DNA of 64,000 bases from Actinomyces urogenitalis DSM 15434 (GTDB lineage: Bacteria > Actinomycetota > Actinomycetes > Actinomycetales > Actinomycetaceae), in NCBI RefSeq assembly GCF_000159035.1, contig NZ_DS999574.1, forward strand, positions 194,105 to 258,104, read 5' to 3'. This document shows, in pieces, positions 18,338 through 27,155 of this stretch (position 1 is the stretch's first letter; every line of letters starts with the position of its first letter). Under the pieces are notes generated by a model, which saw only the letters and a list, made by a program, of their open reading frames with translations, was not told the DNA's origin and did no database searches. A program made the translations under genes and the position numbers.

Positions 18338-19018
18338 TCAGGCGCACTCGCCCCGGTCCCTGCGTCGACCAGCCCTGATCGCTAGGAGCCCCAGGAGGTC
18401 CGTGACGATCGCCAGCGCCAGGACCCACCACCACGGATTGATCCACTGGGTGCTCAGCACCGCCAAGGTCAGGCAGACGACGGCGAGGAGGCCGGCGAGC
18501 TGAGCGGCCGGTGCCAGCCATCGCGGCGCCGTCGACGGCACCTCGCAGGCCAGGACCCCGGCCACGGCCGTGGTCATCGCGACTGCTGCCGCCAGCGCGC
18601 CCGCCTCCAGCGGGTGCTCGGAGCCTCTGAGCGCGCCCATCACCCACACCGCCAGGCCCAGGGCGCTGCACACCAGGTCCGCCACGAGCACGAGCATGGT
18701 GGTGTACGCCCCCGCCCGCAACGGGGCCGGCGAGTCAGCCTGCCCCAGCCGACGGCGGGCGCCGCCGCAACGCAACGCGTAGGCATATCCCACCAACGCC
18801 AGGAGGATGGCCTGCGGGAGTCCGAGCCCGAGCGGATCGGCGTCCCAGATGAGCGCGAGCAGGACGAGAGCCATCACCAGGTAGACCAGCTCGCCCAGGA
18901 GGACGGGACGTGCGCGTTCAGCCACCGGCACCAGGTCATTGATCCACTGGGGGACCTCGATCTCCTCACCTGCCGGAGCAGCCTGGGAAGAGCCGTCCTT
19001 GGGCGCGGGATCGTTCAT
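18338..19018 (-). CDS. Uncharacterised membrane protein
   Basis: A 226-residue protein with an acidic N-terminus (IEVPQWINDLVPVAERARP) and about six membrane segments, ending in a basic tail (IRAGRRRDRG). I do not recognise the family. It lies 135 bp upstream of the WXG-like gene on the same strand, so it may belong to the same export-related unit. GAGACT lies 6 nt before ATG 19018. Confidence 0.65.
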   Translation of the reverse strand: MNDPAPKDGSSQAAPAGEEIEVPQWINDLVPVAERARPVLLGELVYLVMALVLLALIWDADPLGLGLPQAILLALVGYAYALRCGGARRRLGQADSPAPLRAGAYTTMLVLVADLVCSALGLAVWVMGALRGSEHPLEAGALAAAVAMTTAVAGVLACEVPSTAPRWLAPAAQLAGLLAVVCLTLAVLSTQWINPWWWVLALAIVTDLLGLLAIRAGRRRDRGECA

Positions 19019-19132
19019 GGGAGCAGTCTCGCACCTGCCCGGTGCGGCTGACGAGCAGCCTGCTAGGGGTGGCGCCGACGCCGTCGGCATGCTCCTCAGC
19101 GTTTCCCAAGGCGTCGATGGGACACTGCCCTC

Positions 19133-19540
19133 ATGGAACTCGTGGCACGCACCCTGGGAAACGCAGCCGGCCTGTGGCTGGCGGTGGCAGTCGTCGGGGG
19201 CCTGAGCGTCCCGGGCTCCCCCTCCACCGGCATGGCCGTGGTCAACTTCCTCGTCGTCGCTCTGGTGCTCGCGCTGGTCAATTCCGTGGTCAAGCCGGTG
19301 GCGCGATTCGTCGCCTTCCCCCTCTACATCATCACCTTCGGGCTCTTCGCCCTGGTGGTGAACGGCCTCATGCTCGTCCTGACCTCCCACGTGACGGACT
19401 GGCTTGCACGTGTGGTCAGCTCTGGCGCGCCGCTGGGCCTGCACGTGGCCGGCTTCGGCTCGGCGGTCCTGGGCTCGGTCATCGTCTCGATCGCCTCGGC
19501 CATTATGGTGGGCCTGCTAGGCCCGCACGAGGAGCGCTGA
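19133..19540 (+). CDS. Phage holin family 4 / YvlD-like membrane protein
   Basis: A 135-residue protein with four membrane segments. The conserved LVNSVVKPVARFVAFPLYIITFG block is typical of the small YvlD-type membrane proteins. Despite the family name there is no phage context. GACACT ends 6 nt before ATG. It is followed 53 bp later by pepC. Confidence 0.75.
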   Translation: MELVARTLGNAAGLWLAVAVVGGLSVPGSPSTGMAVVNFLVVALVLALVNSVVKPVARFVAFPLYIITFGLFALVVNGLMLVLTSHVTDWLARVVSSGAPLGLHVAGFGSAVLGSVIVSIASAIMVGLLGPHEER

Positions 19541-19593
19541 GCCAGCGCCGACCACAACAGATTCGTGTCACAGGCCAGGTCTAACCTGGCTCC

Positions 19594-20910
19594 ATGAGCA
19601 CACCTGTCAGCCCCACTTGGGTCGCCGAGCGCAACGCTGCCTTCCGATCAGACCGTGCCGCCCGCGTGGTCGGCAACGCCGTCGCCACCACGGACGTCGA
19701 GAAGCTGAGCCTGGACCGCGAGATCCTGACCTCCATCGACTCCTCCGTCTCGGACCTCATCCCGGACGCCTCGATCACGGACCAGAAGCACTCCGGCCGC
19801 TGCTGGGCCTTCGCCGGGCTCAACGTGCTGCGCGCCGCGGTGATCAAGGAGCTGAACCTGGAGTCCTTCGAGTTCAGCCAGTCCTTCGTCTACTTCCATG
19901 ACAAGTTGGAGAAGGCCAACACCTTCCTCACCCACGCCGTGGCTGACGCCCAGGCCGGTGCGGACCTCATGGACCGCTGTGTGACCGCTTCCTTTGAGGC
20001 CCCCATCGGGGACGGCGGTTACTGGCCCGAGCTGGCACGCCTGGTCGCGAAGTACGGTGCGGTGCCGCACTACGCCATGCCGGACTCCTTCTCCGCCACC
20101 TCCTCGGACGCGATGAACAGCTCCCTGGCCACCGTCCTGCGTCGCGGGGGACTGCGCCTGCGTGCGGCTGTGGCAGCCGGAGAGGACACCGAGCCCATCC
20201 ATCAGGCCGTCATGGCTGACGTGCACCGGGTGCTGTCCATCCACCTGGGTACCCCGCCCGAGCGCTTTGTGTGGCAGTACCGGGACAAGGACAAGGCCTT
20301 CCACCGCGTCGGAGAGATGACGCCGCAGGAGTTCGGGGCCCGTTACGCGGCTGGCGTCATGGACTTCGTGGTCCTGGCCCATGACCCGCGCCCGGAGACC
20401 ACGCTCCACCACCGCTACGGGATCGAGCGCACGGACCTCATGATCGGCCAGCCCACCCAGGAGCACGTCACCGCCACCCTGGAGGAGATCAAGGCCGCGT
20501 GCATCGCCGCGATCCAAGCGGGTACGCCGGTGTGGTTCGCCTGCGACGTCGCCAAGCAGCGAGACAAGGAGACTGGAACCTGGGACGCTGCCCTGCATGA
20601 CTACGAGGGCCTGTACGGCGTCGACCTGACCATGACCAAGGCTGAGCGCCTGGTCAGCCGCGAGTCCATGCTCACCCACGCCATGTGCCTGACCGGCGTT
20701 GACCTGGTCGACGGCGCCCCTCGCCGTTGGCGCGTGGAGAACTCCTGGGGTGACAAGCTCGGGGAGAAGGGCTTCTGGACCATGAACGACTCCTGGTTTG
20801 ACGAGTACGTCTACGAGGCCGTCGTCCCCACGGTCGGGCTGCCGGAGGAGATCACCACCGCGCTCACGGGCGAGGTGACTGTCCTGCCCCACTGGGACCC
20901 GATGCTCTGA
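19594..20910 (+). CDS. pepC: Aminopeptidase C (bleomycin hydrolase family)
   Basis: A 438-residue C1B cysteine aminopeptidase, cytoplasmic, that trims peptides. The catalytic Cys70 is in DQKHSGRCWAFAG, the catalytic His in LTHAMCLTGVD, and the Asn in VENSWGDKLGEKGF. The length fits the family, whose members form hexameric barrels. TAACCT (19582-19587) ends 6 nt before ATG 19594, a leaderless promoter. A strong hairpin follows at 20995. Confidence 0.92.
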   Translation: MSTPVSPTWVAERNAAFRSDRAARVVGNAVATTDVEKLSLDREILTSIDSSVSDLIPDASITDQKHSGRCWAFAGLNVLRAAVIKELNLESFEFSQSFVYFHDKLEKANTFLTHAVADAQAGADLMDRCVTASFEAPIGDGGYWPELARLVAKYGAVPHYAMPDSFSATSSDAMNSSLATVLRRGGLRLRAAVAAGEDTEPIHQAVMADVHRVLSIHLGTPPERFVWQYRDKDKAFHRVGEMTPQEFGARYAAGVMDFVVLAHDPRPETTLHHRYGIERTDLMIGQPTQEHVTATLEEIKAACIAAIQAGTPVWFACDVAKQRDKETGTWDAALHDYEGLYGVDLTMTKAERLVSRESMLTHAMCLTGVDLVDGAPRRWRVENSWGDKLGEKGFWTMNDSWFDEYVYEAVVPTVGLPEEITTALTGEVTVLPHWDPML

Positions 20911-20994
20911 GCCGCAGCCAGCACCCGGGCCGGCTGGCAGCACAGGACCCGGCTGCTGGCGGCGGCTGGCCGCTGGCACTCCCACCCACGCCAC

Positions 20995-21025
20995 GGGGTG
21001 CGACCTGATGACCAGGTCGCACCCC
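20995..21025 (+). terminator. Hairpin terminator after pepC
   Basis: A perfect 13-bp stem, GGGGTGCGACCTG with CAGGTCGCACCCC, has a 5-nt loop, 85 bp after the pepC stop. Confidence 0.65.
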
Positions 21026-21054
21026 GCCGTCGTTCACGAGGCAGTTCCTCATGC

Positions 21055-21094
21055 ACAGTCATGAACACTCATGGACAGTCATCGACACTTCTCA
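21055..21094 (+). repeat. Four 10-bp direct repeats upstream of purB
   Basis: ACAGTCATGA, ACACTCATGG, ACAGTCATCG and ACACTTCTCA follow one another without gaps, one helical turn apart. They lie in the 324-bp gap between pepC and purB, which otherwise holds the terminator and the purB promoter. They are a candidate cooperative protein-binding site. Confidence 0.5.
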
Positions 21095-21234
21095 CCTGCA
21101 ATGTGTAGATGATTGTCGATGATGAAGATCTCGCCTTGACATGAGCGTCCCACATGGCACGACGCAGGCTGTCACGTCACCTATGCGCGTCGGCCGTAGG
21201 GCCGATACAGCCCAGGCCTGGCACAATCAGCCCC

Positions 21235-22662
21235 ATGGTCGACCTGTCCTCGCTCACCCCGCCCATTGCCCTCGGCCCGCTCGACGGCCGCTATCGCTCC
21301 GTGACCGCGCCACTGACCAACTACCTGTCCGAGGCTGCCCTCAACCGGGCGCGTCTGCAGGTTGAGGTCGAGTGGCTCATCCACCTCACCGAGGGCCACG
21401 TCCTTCCTGGCGCCCCGGTCCTGTCCGCAGCCGAGAAGGCCTACCTGCGCGACGTCGTCGCCTCCTTCGGTGCCGACGAGATCGCTGAGCTCGCCGAGAT
21501 CGAGGCAGTCACCCGCCACGACGTTAAGGCCGTGGAGTACCTGCTCAAGCGCCGCCTGGACGCAGCGCCCGCCGCGCTGGGTGAGGACACCGTCCTGCCC
21601 ACGGTCCACGAGATCGTCCACATCTTCTGCACCTCCGAGGACATCAACAACCTGTCCTACGCGCTGACGATCCGCGACGCCGTCCAGGACGTCTGGCTGC
21701 CGGCTGCCCGCGGACTCGTAGAGGACCTCACCGCGCTGGCTCATGACAATGCCGACGCCGCGATGCTCTCGCGCACCCACGGACAGGCTGCCACGCCCAC
21801 CACGCTCGGCAAGGAGATGGCGGTCCTGGCCTGGCGCCTGTCCCGTCAGGTGCGTCGCGTCGAGGCCACCGAGTACCTGGGCAAGATCAACGGCGCCACG
21901 GGCACCTACGGAGCGCACGTGGTCTCCGTGCCTGGTGCGGACTGGGAGGCTGTCTCGCGCAGCTTCGTCGAGGGCCTGGGCCTGACCTGGAACCCCCTGA
22001 CCACCCAGATCGAGTCCCACGACTGGCAGGCCGAGCTCTACTCCGACGTCGCCCGCTTCAACCGGATTGCCCACAACCTGGCCACCGACGTGTGGACCTA
22101 CATCTCGCTGGGCTACTTCCACCAGCGGCTGAGCGCTCAGGGCTCCACGGGCTCGTCCACGATGCCGCACAAGGTCAACCCCATCCGCTTCGAGAACGGC
22201 GAGGCGAACCTGGAGATCTCCTGCTCGCTGCTGGACACCCTGGCCGCTACGCTGGTGACCTCACGCCTGCAGCGCGACCTCACCGACTCCACGACCCAGC
22301 GCAACATCGGCGTCGCCTTTGGCCACTCGCTGCTCGCACTGGACAACATCCGCCGCGGCCTGGCCGGGCTGGACGTGGACCGCTCCCGCCTGGCGGAGGA
22401 CCTCGACGCCACCTGGGAGGTGCTGGGCGAGCCCGTCCAGCAGGCTATGCGCGCCGCCTCCGTGGCCGGGGCTACCGGCATGGCCGATCCCTACGAGCGC
22501 CTCAAGGAGCTCACGCGCGGCAAGAAGGTCACGCCTGAGGCCATGCGCGAGTTCATCGCCGGGCTCGGGATGCCGGCCGACGTCGAGGCTCGCCTTCTCG
22601 CTCTCACGCCCGCCTCCTACACGGGGCTGGCAGAGCAGCTGGTCTCCCACCTGGAGGGCTAG
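21235..22662 (+). CDS. purB: Adenylosuccinate lyase
   Basis: A 475-residue fumarase-superfamily lyase of the long E. coli PurB type, acting in purine synthesis on SAICAR and adenylosuccinate. The signature is GSSTMPHKVNPIRFENGEAN, and SRTHGQAATPTTLGKEM carries the catalytic His region. ATG 21235 was chosen because the family begins VDLSSLTPPIALGPLDGRY and CACAAT (21222-21227) ends 7 nt upstream. Confidence 0.93.
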   Translation: MVDLSSLTPPIALGPLDGRYRSVTAPLTNYLSEAALNRARLQVEVEWLIHLTEGHVLPGAPVLSAAEKAYLRDVVASFGADEIAELAEIEAVTRHDVKAVEYLLKRRLDAAPAALGEDTVLPTVHEIVHIFCTSEDINNLSYALTIRDAVQDVWLPAARGLVEDLTALAHDNADAAMLSRTHGQAATPTTLGKEMAVLAWRLSRQVRRVEATEYLGKINGATGTYGAHVVSVPGADWEAVSRSFVEGLGLTWNPLTTQIESHDWQAELYSDVARFNRIAHNLATDVWTYISLGYFHQRLSAQGSTGSSTMPHKVNPIRFENGEANLEISCSLLDTLAATLVTSRLQRDLTDSTTQRNIGVAFGHSLLALDNIRRGLAGLDVDRSRLAEDLDATWEVLGEPVQQAMRAASVAGATGMADPYERLKELTRGKKVTPEAMREFIAGLGMPADVEARLLALTPASYTGLAEQLVSHLEG

Positions 22663-22679
22663 CCCGCTCCTCATCGGGC

Positions 22680-22738
22680 GTGTGCGCCTGCGACCGGGTG
22701 AAGGACTGATCGCTCTTCACCCGGTCGCAGGCGCACAC
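22680..22738. terminator. Bidirectional terminator hairpin
   Basis: A perfect 24-bp inverted repeat (22680-22703 and 22715-22738) has an 11-nt loop, between the convergent purB and hypothetical gene stops. The arms begin GTGTGCGCCTGCGACCGGG. Confidence 0.75.
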
Positions 22739-22744
22739 TCGGCG

Positions 22745-23554
22745 CTAGATGCAGCCGCGCAGCACGATAAAACCGAGGATCACCAGCGCCCAGAACCAGT
22801 TGCGGAAGGCGCGCGCGTCCTTCTCCCGCTCCGCGGCCTCACGAGCCTCTTCCTCGGCAGCCTTGCGCGCTTCCTCGGCCTCACGCTGAGCACGGCGTGC
22901 CCTCCGCGCCGCGGCAGCCCGGACCTCCGCGGGGTCGTAACCAGGAGGCGTCGCGCTCCCAGCCCCGGGGGCGTAGCCACTGCCCGCCGTCGCCTTGAGC
23001 CGCCCCTGCTGCTGCCGACGTTGACGCCGCTGCTCCTCCACTTGCGCACGCCAGTAGGCGCGCTCCTGCTGCGACAGCTCCCCGGCGGGCCTCGTCCGCA
23101 CAGCCGCGCCATCGCCCAACGCCGTCTGACGCGAGCTCGCACGCCCCGCAGCTGCGGCTGGCGCCCCAGGCTGCTGGCGAGCCGGCACCGCCGTCGTCCC
23201 CGCCAGCCTCCGACTCCTCGCACCACGACGCGACTGGCTCGCTGGCGCAGCCTCCCCGCGGGATCGGGGTGCACCTGGCATGAGGCCGTAGGACGACGTC
23301 GAGCCGCTCGCCTCCACCGCAGAAGGGGCGGCGCCAGGAGCGGCATCCAGGACCGAGGCGTCAAACATGAAGGGACCCGGCAGCGGGTCTCCCAGGACCG
23401 AGCCAAAGGGTGCGTCATCCACGGTGGGCAGCGAGGGCTCCCAGCCCAACGGCGCCCAGGACAGGGCCGCGTCCTGCTCGTCCGCCTGTCCGGCCACAAA
23501 AGTCGCTGAAGAAGCAGGGGTGGTCTCGGGCGCGGCCCCGCGCGTGGCAGCCAT
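22745..23554 (-). CDS. Hypothetical protein with coiled coil and C-terminal membrane anchor
   Basis: A 269-residue protein. The first half is disordered and rich in Ala, Pro and Ser. Residues 150-250 are charged, with a likely coiled coil (RRAQREAEEARKAAEEEARE). The protein ends in a single membrane segment (FWALVILGFIVLRG), suggesting a tail-anchored inner-membrane protein. I do not recognise the family. ATG 23554 was chosen because GATGCT lies 6 nt upstream and codon use upstream of it is AT-richer; ATG 23593 has a GGAGG and is an alternative. Confidence 0.6.
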   Translation of the reverse strand: MAATRGAAPETTPASSATFVAGQADEQDAALSWAPLGWEPSLPTVDDAPFGSVLGDPLPGPFMFDASVLDAAPGAAPSAVEASGSTSSYGLMPGAPRSRGEAAPASQSRRGARSRRLAGTTAVPARQQPGAPAAAAGRASSRQTALGDGAAVRTRPAGELSQQERAYWRAQVEEQRRQRRQQQGRLKATAGSGYAPGAGSATPPGYDPAEVRAAAARRARRAQREAEEARKAAEEEAREAAEREKDARAFRNWFWALVILGFIVLRGCI

Positions 23555-23622
23555 GGCCCCAGCATCCCACCCCTGCCGTGATCTCGCGAGCATCCCGCCC
23601 TCCAGATACCCCCTCGGAGTAC

Positions 23623-23651
23623 TTGACACCCCTACCCCCTAGGGGTATGTT
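23623..23651 (+). promoter_or_regulatory. csoR promoter with copper operator
   Basis: TTGACA (23623-23628) and TATGTT (23646-23651) are spaced by 17 nt. The palindrome TACCCCCTAGGGGTA (23633-23647) lies between them and touches the -10. It matches the G/C-tract inverted repeats bound by CsoR, so apo-CsoR would block polymerase and Cu(I) would relieve it. Confidence 0.8.
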
Positions 23652-23693
23652 CGTGGTTGTCAGCAAGGAGCTCACCCACGTCGGAGGCAGACA

Positions 23694-23975
23694 GTGGCCG
23701 GATACACGGGCACCAAAGAGGACTACCTCAAGCGGCTGCGCCGCATCGAGGGGCAGGTCCGCGGCATCTCCCGCATGGTGGAGGAGGACACCTACTGCAT
23801 CGACGTCCTCACGCAGATCTCGGCCGCTACCAAGGCCCTGCAGGCTGTCAGCCTCGGACTGCTGGAGGACCACATGAGCCACTGCGTCATCCACGCTGCC
23901 CAGTCCTCTGACAAGGAGGGGCAGGCCAAGATCCGTGAGGCCTCTGACGCCATCGCCCGCCTCGTGCGGTCCTGA
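23694..23975 (+). CDS. csoR: Copper-sensing transcriptional repressor CsoR
   Basis: A 93-residue all-helical repressor. The Cu(I)-binding triad Cys35, His60 and Cys64 (YCIDVL, DHMSHC) aligns with the Mycobacterium tuberculosis CsoR triad. RLRRIEGQVRGISRM is the DNA-binding helix region. GTG 23694 follows GGAGG by 6 nt. It is the first gene of the csoR-copZ-copA unit and probably autoregulated through the operator at 23633. Confidence 0.92.
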   Translation: MAGYTGTKEDYLKRLRRIEGQVRGISRMVEEDTYCIDVLTQISAATKALQAVSLGLLEDHMSHCVIHAAQSSDKEGQAKIREASDAIARLVRS

Positions 23976-24018
23976 CACCCACAACCACCCCAGCAAGCAC
24001 GCACCCAAGGAGCACATC

Positions 24019-24282
24019 ATGTCCGCCTTCACCCCCACCGGCATCGACCGCACCACCACCCTCAAGCTCTCGGGCCTGACCTGCGGCCACTGCGTCGCCC
24101 ACGTCACCGAGGAGCTGGAGGCCCTGGAGGGCGTCAAGAACGTCTCCGTCATCCTCAACAAGGGCGGACAGTCCGTGGCCACCGTCGTCTCCGACGTCGT
24201 TCTGGACGACGACGCCCTCAAGGAGGCCGTGGACGAGGCCGGCTCCTACACCGTCGACGCCATCGAGCGTGACGAGGCCTAA
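24019..24282 (+). CDS. copZ: Copper chaperone, heavy-metal-associated domain protein
   Basis: An 87-residue HMA-fold protein with the metal site GLTCGHC (Cys22, Cys25). Copper chaperones of this family deliver Cu(I) to CopA. AAGGAG at 24008-24013 supports ATG 24019. It lies 43 bp after csoR and 168 bp before copA. Confidence 0.9.
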   Translation: MSAFTPTGIDRTTTLKLSGLTCGHCVAHVTEELEALEGVKNVSVILNKGGQSVATVVSDVVLDDDALKEAVDEAGSYTVDAIERDEA

Positions 24283-24366
24283 GACCTCACGCACCACCCA
24301 GGGGCCTGGCTACGCCACCTCACCTGGGCCAACTACCGGAGGCTCACCCCTCCCACCACCCGACAC

Positions 24367-24400
24367 CTGACGGCGGCGGACACCCGTCCGCCGCCGTCAG
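24367..24400 (+). terminator. Very stable hairpin between copZ and copA
   Basis: A perfect 15-bp GC-rich stem (CTGACGGCGGCGGAC with GTCCGCCGCCGTCAG) has a 4-nt loop. A smaller hairpin TGCCCGCCGGGCA follows at once. With no U-run it may be a partial terminator or a 3' stabiliser that gives more copZ than copA mRNA. Confidence 0.55.
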
Positions 24401-24450
24401 CCTGCCCGCCGGGCACCTGCCGTACGCACCTGCAACCAGGACCTCATCAC

Positions 24451-27036
24451 ATGACTCAGCCACTGACCCCACTCGCCGAGACCACCACCGCCCCGCTCGG
24501 CACCGTCGACCTCGCCGTGGGCGGCATGACCTGCGCCTCCTGCGTTGCTCGGGTGGAGAAGAAGCTGGGCAAGCTCGACGGCGTCCAGGCCACGGTCAAC
24601 CTCGCCACCGAGTCCGCTCACGTCGTCCTGACCAAGGAGGTCTCCGACGACGAGCTGGTCGCCGCCGTCGCCCGCGCCGGCTACACGGCCCAGGTCACCA
24701 GCCGCCAGGAGGCTGCCGAACCGACCTCGGTCACGGACGTCAGCCCCACCTCGCCTGCCGACGCCGACCTCCGCGCCTCCGCAGGCACCCCCACCACCAC
24801 AGGCTTCTCCTCCAGCACTGCCCCGGCCTCGGCGTCTCCAGTCGCCCAGGCTCAGGCCGAGCCCTCCAGCGCAGCCTCGACCGCCACGGCGCCACGCATC
24901 GGCGCCTCGCAGATCGCTCGGGCCGCTGACCTGAAGAAGCGGCTCATCGTCAGCCTCGTGCTGTCAGTGCCCGTCATGGCCTTGTCCATGGCTCCTGCCC
25001 TCCAGTTCACCGGCTGGCAGTGGGCGGTTGCCGCCATGGCGCTGCCCGTGGCGACCTGGGGTGCCTGGCCCTTCCACAAAGCCGCCTTCCAGGCCCTTCG
25101 CCACGGCGCCTTCACCATGGACACCCTCGTCTCCCTCGGCGTCATCGCCGCTACTGGCTGGAGCCTGTGGGCCCTGATCTGGGGCGGCGCCGGAGAGCTG
25201 GGCATGAGGATGGAGATGGAGCTCCTGCCTCGCTCGGCCGGGCACATGGCACACATGTACTTCGAGTCCGCCGCCTGGGTCACCACCTTCCTGCTGCTGG
25301 GTCGGTGGGCTGAGGCCCGCGCCAAGTACCGCTCCGGCGACGCGCTGCGCTCATTGCTGGACCTGGGCGCCAAGGAGGTCACCCGCGTCACCCTGACCTC
25401 ACCAGCAGGCTCCACCGACGCCGTCGACGTCCTGGACGACTCTGGCACCCCACGCCCGGACGCTGTGCGCAGCCAAGCCGCCATCGCCGTCGACGAGCTG
25501 CGCGCCGGGGACCTGTTCTCCGTGCGCCCGGGCGAGAAGATCGCGACCGACGGCGTCGTGATCGAGGGACGCTCGGCCGTGGACGCCTCCATGCTCACCG
25601 GCGAGTCCGTGCCCGTCGAGGTCGGCGTGGGCGATGAGGTCACCGGGGCCACCGTCAACACCTCCGGCGTGCTGCTCGTGCGAGCCACCCGCGTGGGTGA
25701 GGGCACCACGCTCGCGCGGATCGGTGCCATGGTGACCGCCGCCCAGGCCGGCAAGGCTCCGGTCCAGCGGCTGGCGGACAAGATCTCCGGTGTCTTCGTC
25801 CCGGTGGTCATCGCCCTGGCCCTGGGCACGGTGCTGACCTGGCTCGCCCTCGGCCACCCGCTGCAGCAGGCCTTCATGGCCGGGGTCTCCGTCCTCGTCA
25901 TCGCTTGCCCCTGCGCCCTGGGCCTGGCCACGCCGACGGCGATCCTCGTGGGCTCAGGCCGCGCCGCCCAGCTGGGCGTGGTCCTCAAGGGCCCGGAGGT
26001 CCTGGAGTCCACCCGCACCCTGGACACGATCGTCCTGGACAAGACCGGCACCGTCACCCAGGGCCGCATGAGCCTGGACAACGAGGCGGATCTCGCCGCC
26101 CTGGCCGGCACCCCTGCCCAGGCCCTTGCCCTGGCCGGAGCGGTCGAGGCGGCCTCCGAGCACCCCGTGGCCGCGGCGATCGCCCGGTCGGCGACGGCGC
26201 AGCTGGGCTCCCTGCCCCCGGTCACCGACTTCTCCAACCACTCCGGCCGCGGCGTGACCGGCACCGTGACGCTGGAGGGAACCTCCTACGCCGTCGCCGT
26301 CGGCCGGCCGGCATGGCTCGCCGAGCAGGGGCTGGAGCTTCCCGCCCGGGCGAGCGACGCCGTCGCCTCCTTCCAGGACTCCGGGGCCACCGCCGTCGTC
26401 CTGCACGCCAGGCCGCTGGCACCTCAGGCCGAGGCCGACGGAGCGAGCCTCACCGCGCAGCCCGTCATGGCGGTCTTCGCCGTGCGCGACACGCTGCGCC
26501 CCTCCTCAGCCGAGGCCATCGCCCAGCTGCGCAACCTCGGCGTGCGACCGGTGCTGCTAACCGGGGACAACGCCCGGGCAGCCGCCCACGTGGCGGCGCA
26601 GGTCGGCATCCCGCAGGAGGACGTGCGCGCCGAGGTCCTGCCCGGGGACAAGCGCGACGTCGTCGCCCAGCTCCAGGCTGAGGGGCACAACGTGGCCATG
26701 GTCGGCGATGGCGTCAACGACGCCGCCGCCCTCGCCCAGGCTGGCACCCAGGGACTGGGCTTCGCGATGGGCACCGGCACGGACGTGGCGATCGAGGCCG
26801 CGGACGTCACGCTCGTTCGTGCGGACCTGCTGGCAGCCGTGGACGCGATCCGGGTGGCGCGTCGGACGCTGGAGATCATCAAGCAGAACCTGTTCTGGGC
26901 TTTTGCCTACAACGTCGCCGCGATCCCGCTGGCGGCCGCCGGGCTGCTCAACCCCATGATCGCCGGCGCCGCCATGGCCGCCTCCAGCGTCATCGTGGTG
27001 ACCAACTCCCTGCGGCTGCGCCGGGCGGGGCGCTAG
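24451..27036 (+). CDS. copA: Copper-translocating P1B-type ATPase
   Basis: An 861-residue Cu(I) exporter. The N-terminal HMA domain has GMTCASC (Cys28, Cys31), followed by a long Ser/Thr/Ala linker and eight membrane helices. The transmembrane copper site is C486-P-C488, the phosphorylation site is D530-KTGT, SEHPVA is in the nucleotide domain, and GDGVND is at 752-757. It pumps cytoplasmic Cu(I) out using ATP. Third gene of the copper operon, separated from copZ by a strong hairpin. Confidence 0.93.
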   Translation: MTQPLTPLAETTTAPLGTVDLAVGGMTCASCVARVEKKLGKLDGVQATVNLATESAHVVLTKEVSDDELVAAVARAGYTAQVTSRQEAAEPTSVTDVSPTSPADADLRASAGTPTTTGFSSSTAPASASPVAQAQAEPSSAASTATAPRIGASQIARAADLKKRLIVSLVLSVPVMALSMAPALQFTGWQWAVAAMALPVATWGAWPFHKAAFQALRHGAFTMDTLVSLGVIAATGWSLWALIWGGAGELGMRMEMELLPRSAGHMAHMYFESAAWVTTFLLLGRWAEARAKYRSGDALRSLLDLGAKEVTRVTLTSPAGSTDAVDVLDDSGTPRPDAVRSQAAIAVDELRAGDLFSVRPGEKIATDGVVIEGRSAVDASMLTGESVPVEVGVGDEVTGATVNTSGVLLVRATRVGEGTTLARIGAMVTAAQAGKAPVQRLADKISGVFVPVVIALALGTVLTWLALGHPLQQAFMAGVSVLVIACPCALGLATPTAILVGSGRAAQLGVVLKGPEVLESTRTLDTIVLDKTGTVTQGRMSLDNEADLAALAGTPAQALALAGAVEAASEHPVAAAIARSATAQLGSLPPVTDFSNHSGRGVTGTVTLEGTSYAVAVGRPAWLAEQGLELPARASDAVASFQDSGATAVVLHARPLAPQAEADGASLTAQPVMAVFAVRDTLRPSSAEAIAQLRNLGVRPVLLTGDNARAAAHVAAQVGIPQEDVRAEVLPGDKRDVVAQLQAEGHNVAMVGDGVNDAAALAQAGTQGLGFAMGTGTDVAIEAADVTLVRADLLAAVDAIRVARRTLEIIKQNLFWAFAYNVAAIPLAAAGLLNPMIAGAAMAASSVIVVTNSLRLRRAGR

Positions 27037-27089
27037 CAGCCAGCGGCCCAGCCAGCGCAGCGGGCACTGCTACCACGCACGGAGTACCC

Positions 27090-27135
27090 GTACCCGGCGC
27101 CATATCCTCCTGAAGGTCGATCTCGCGCCGGGTAC
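27090..27135. promoter_or_regulatory. Spaced inverted repeat between copA and the flippase-like gene
   Basis: GTACCCGGCGC (27090-27100) and GCGCCGGGTAC (27125-27135) are perfect 11-bp arms 24 nt apart. The right arm ends 7 nt before TAAAAT (27143-27148), the -10 of the next gene, so it covers the -35 region. It could be an operator, or a terminator for copA. Confidence 0.4.
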
Positions 27136-27155
27136 CTGCCCGTAAAATCACGCCC

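Noticed and set aside
19133-19540. Prophage remnant suggested by the holin family name
   Set aside because: The protein is the YvlD-like chromosomal type and no other phage gene is nearby.
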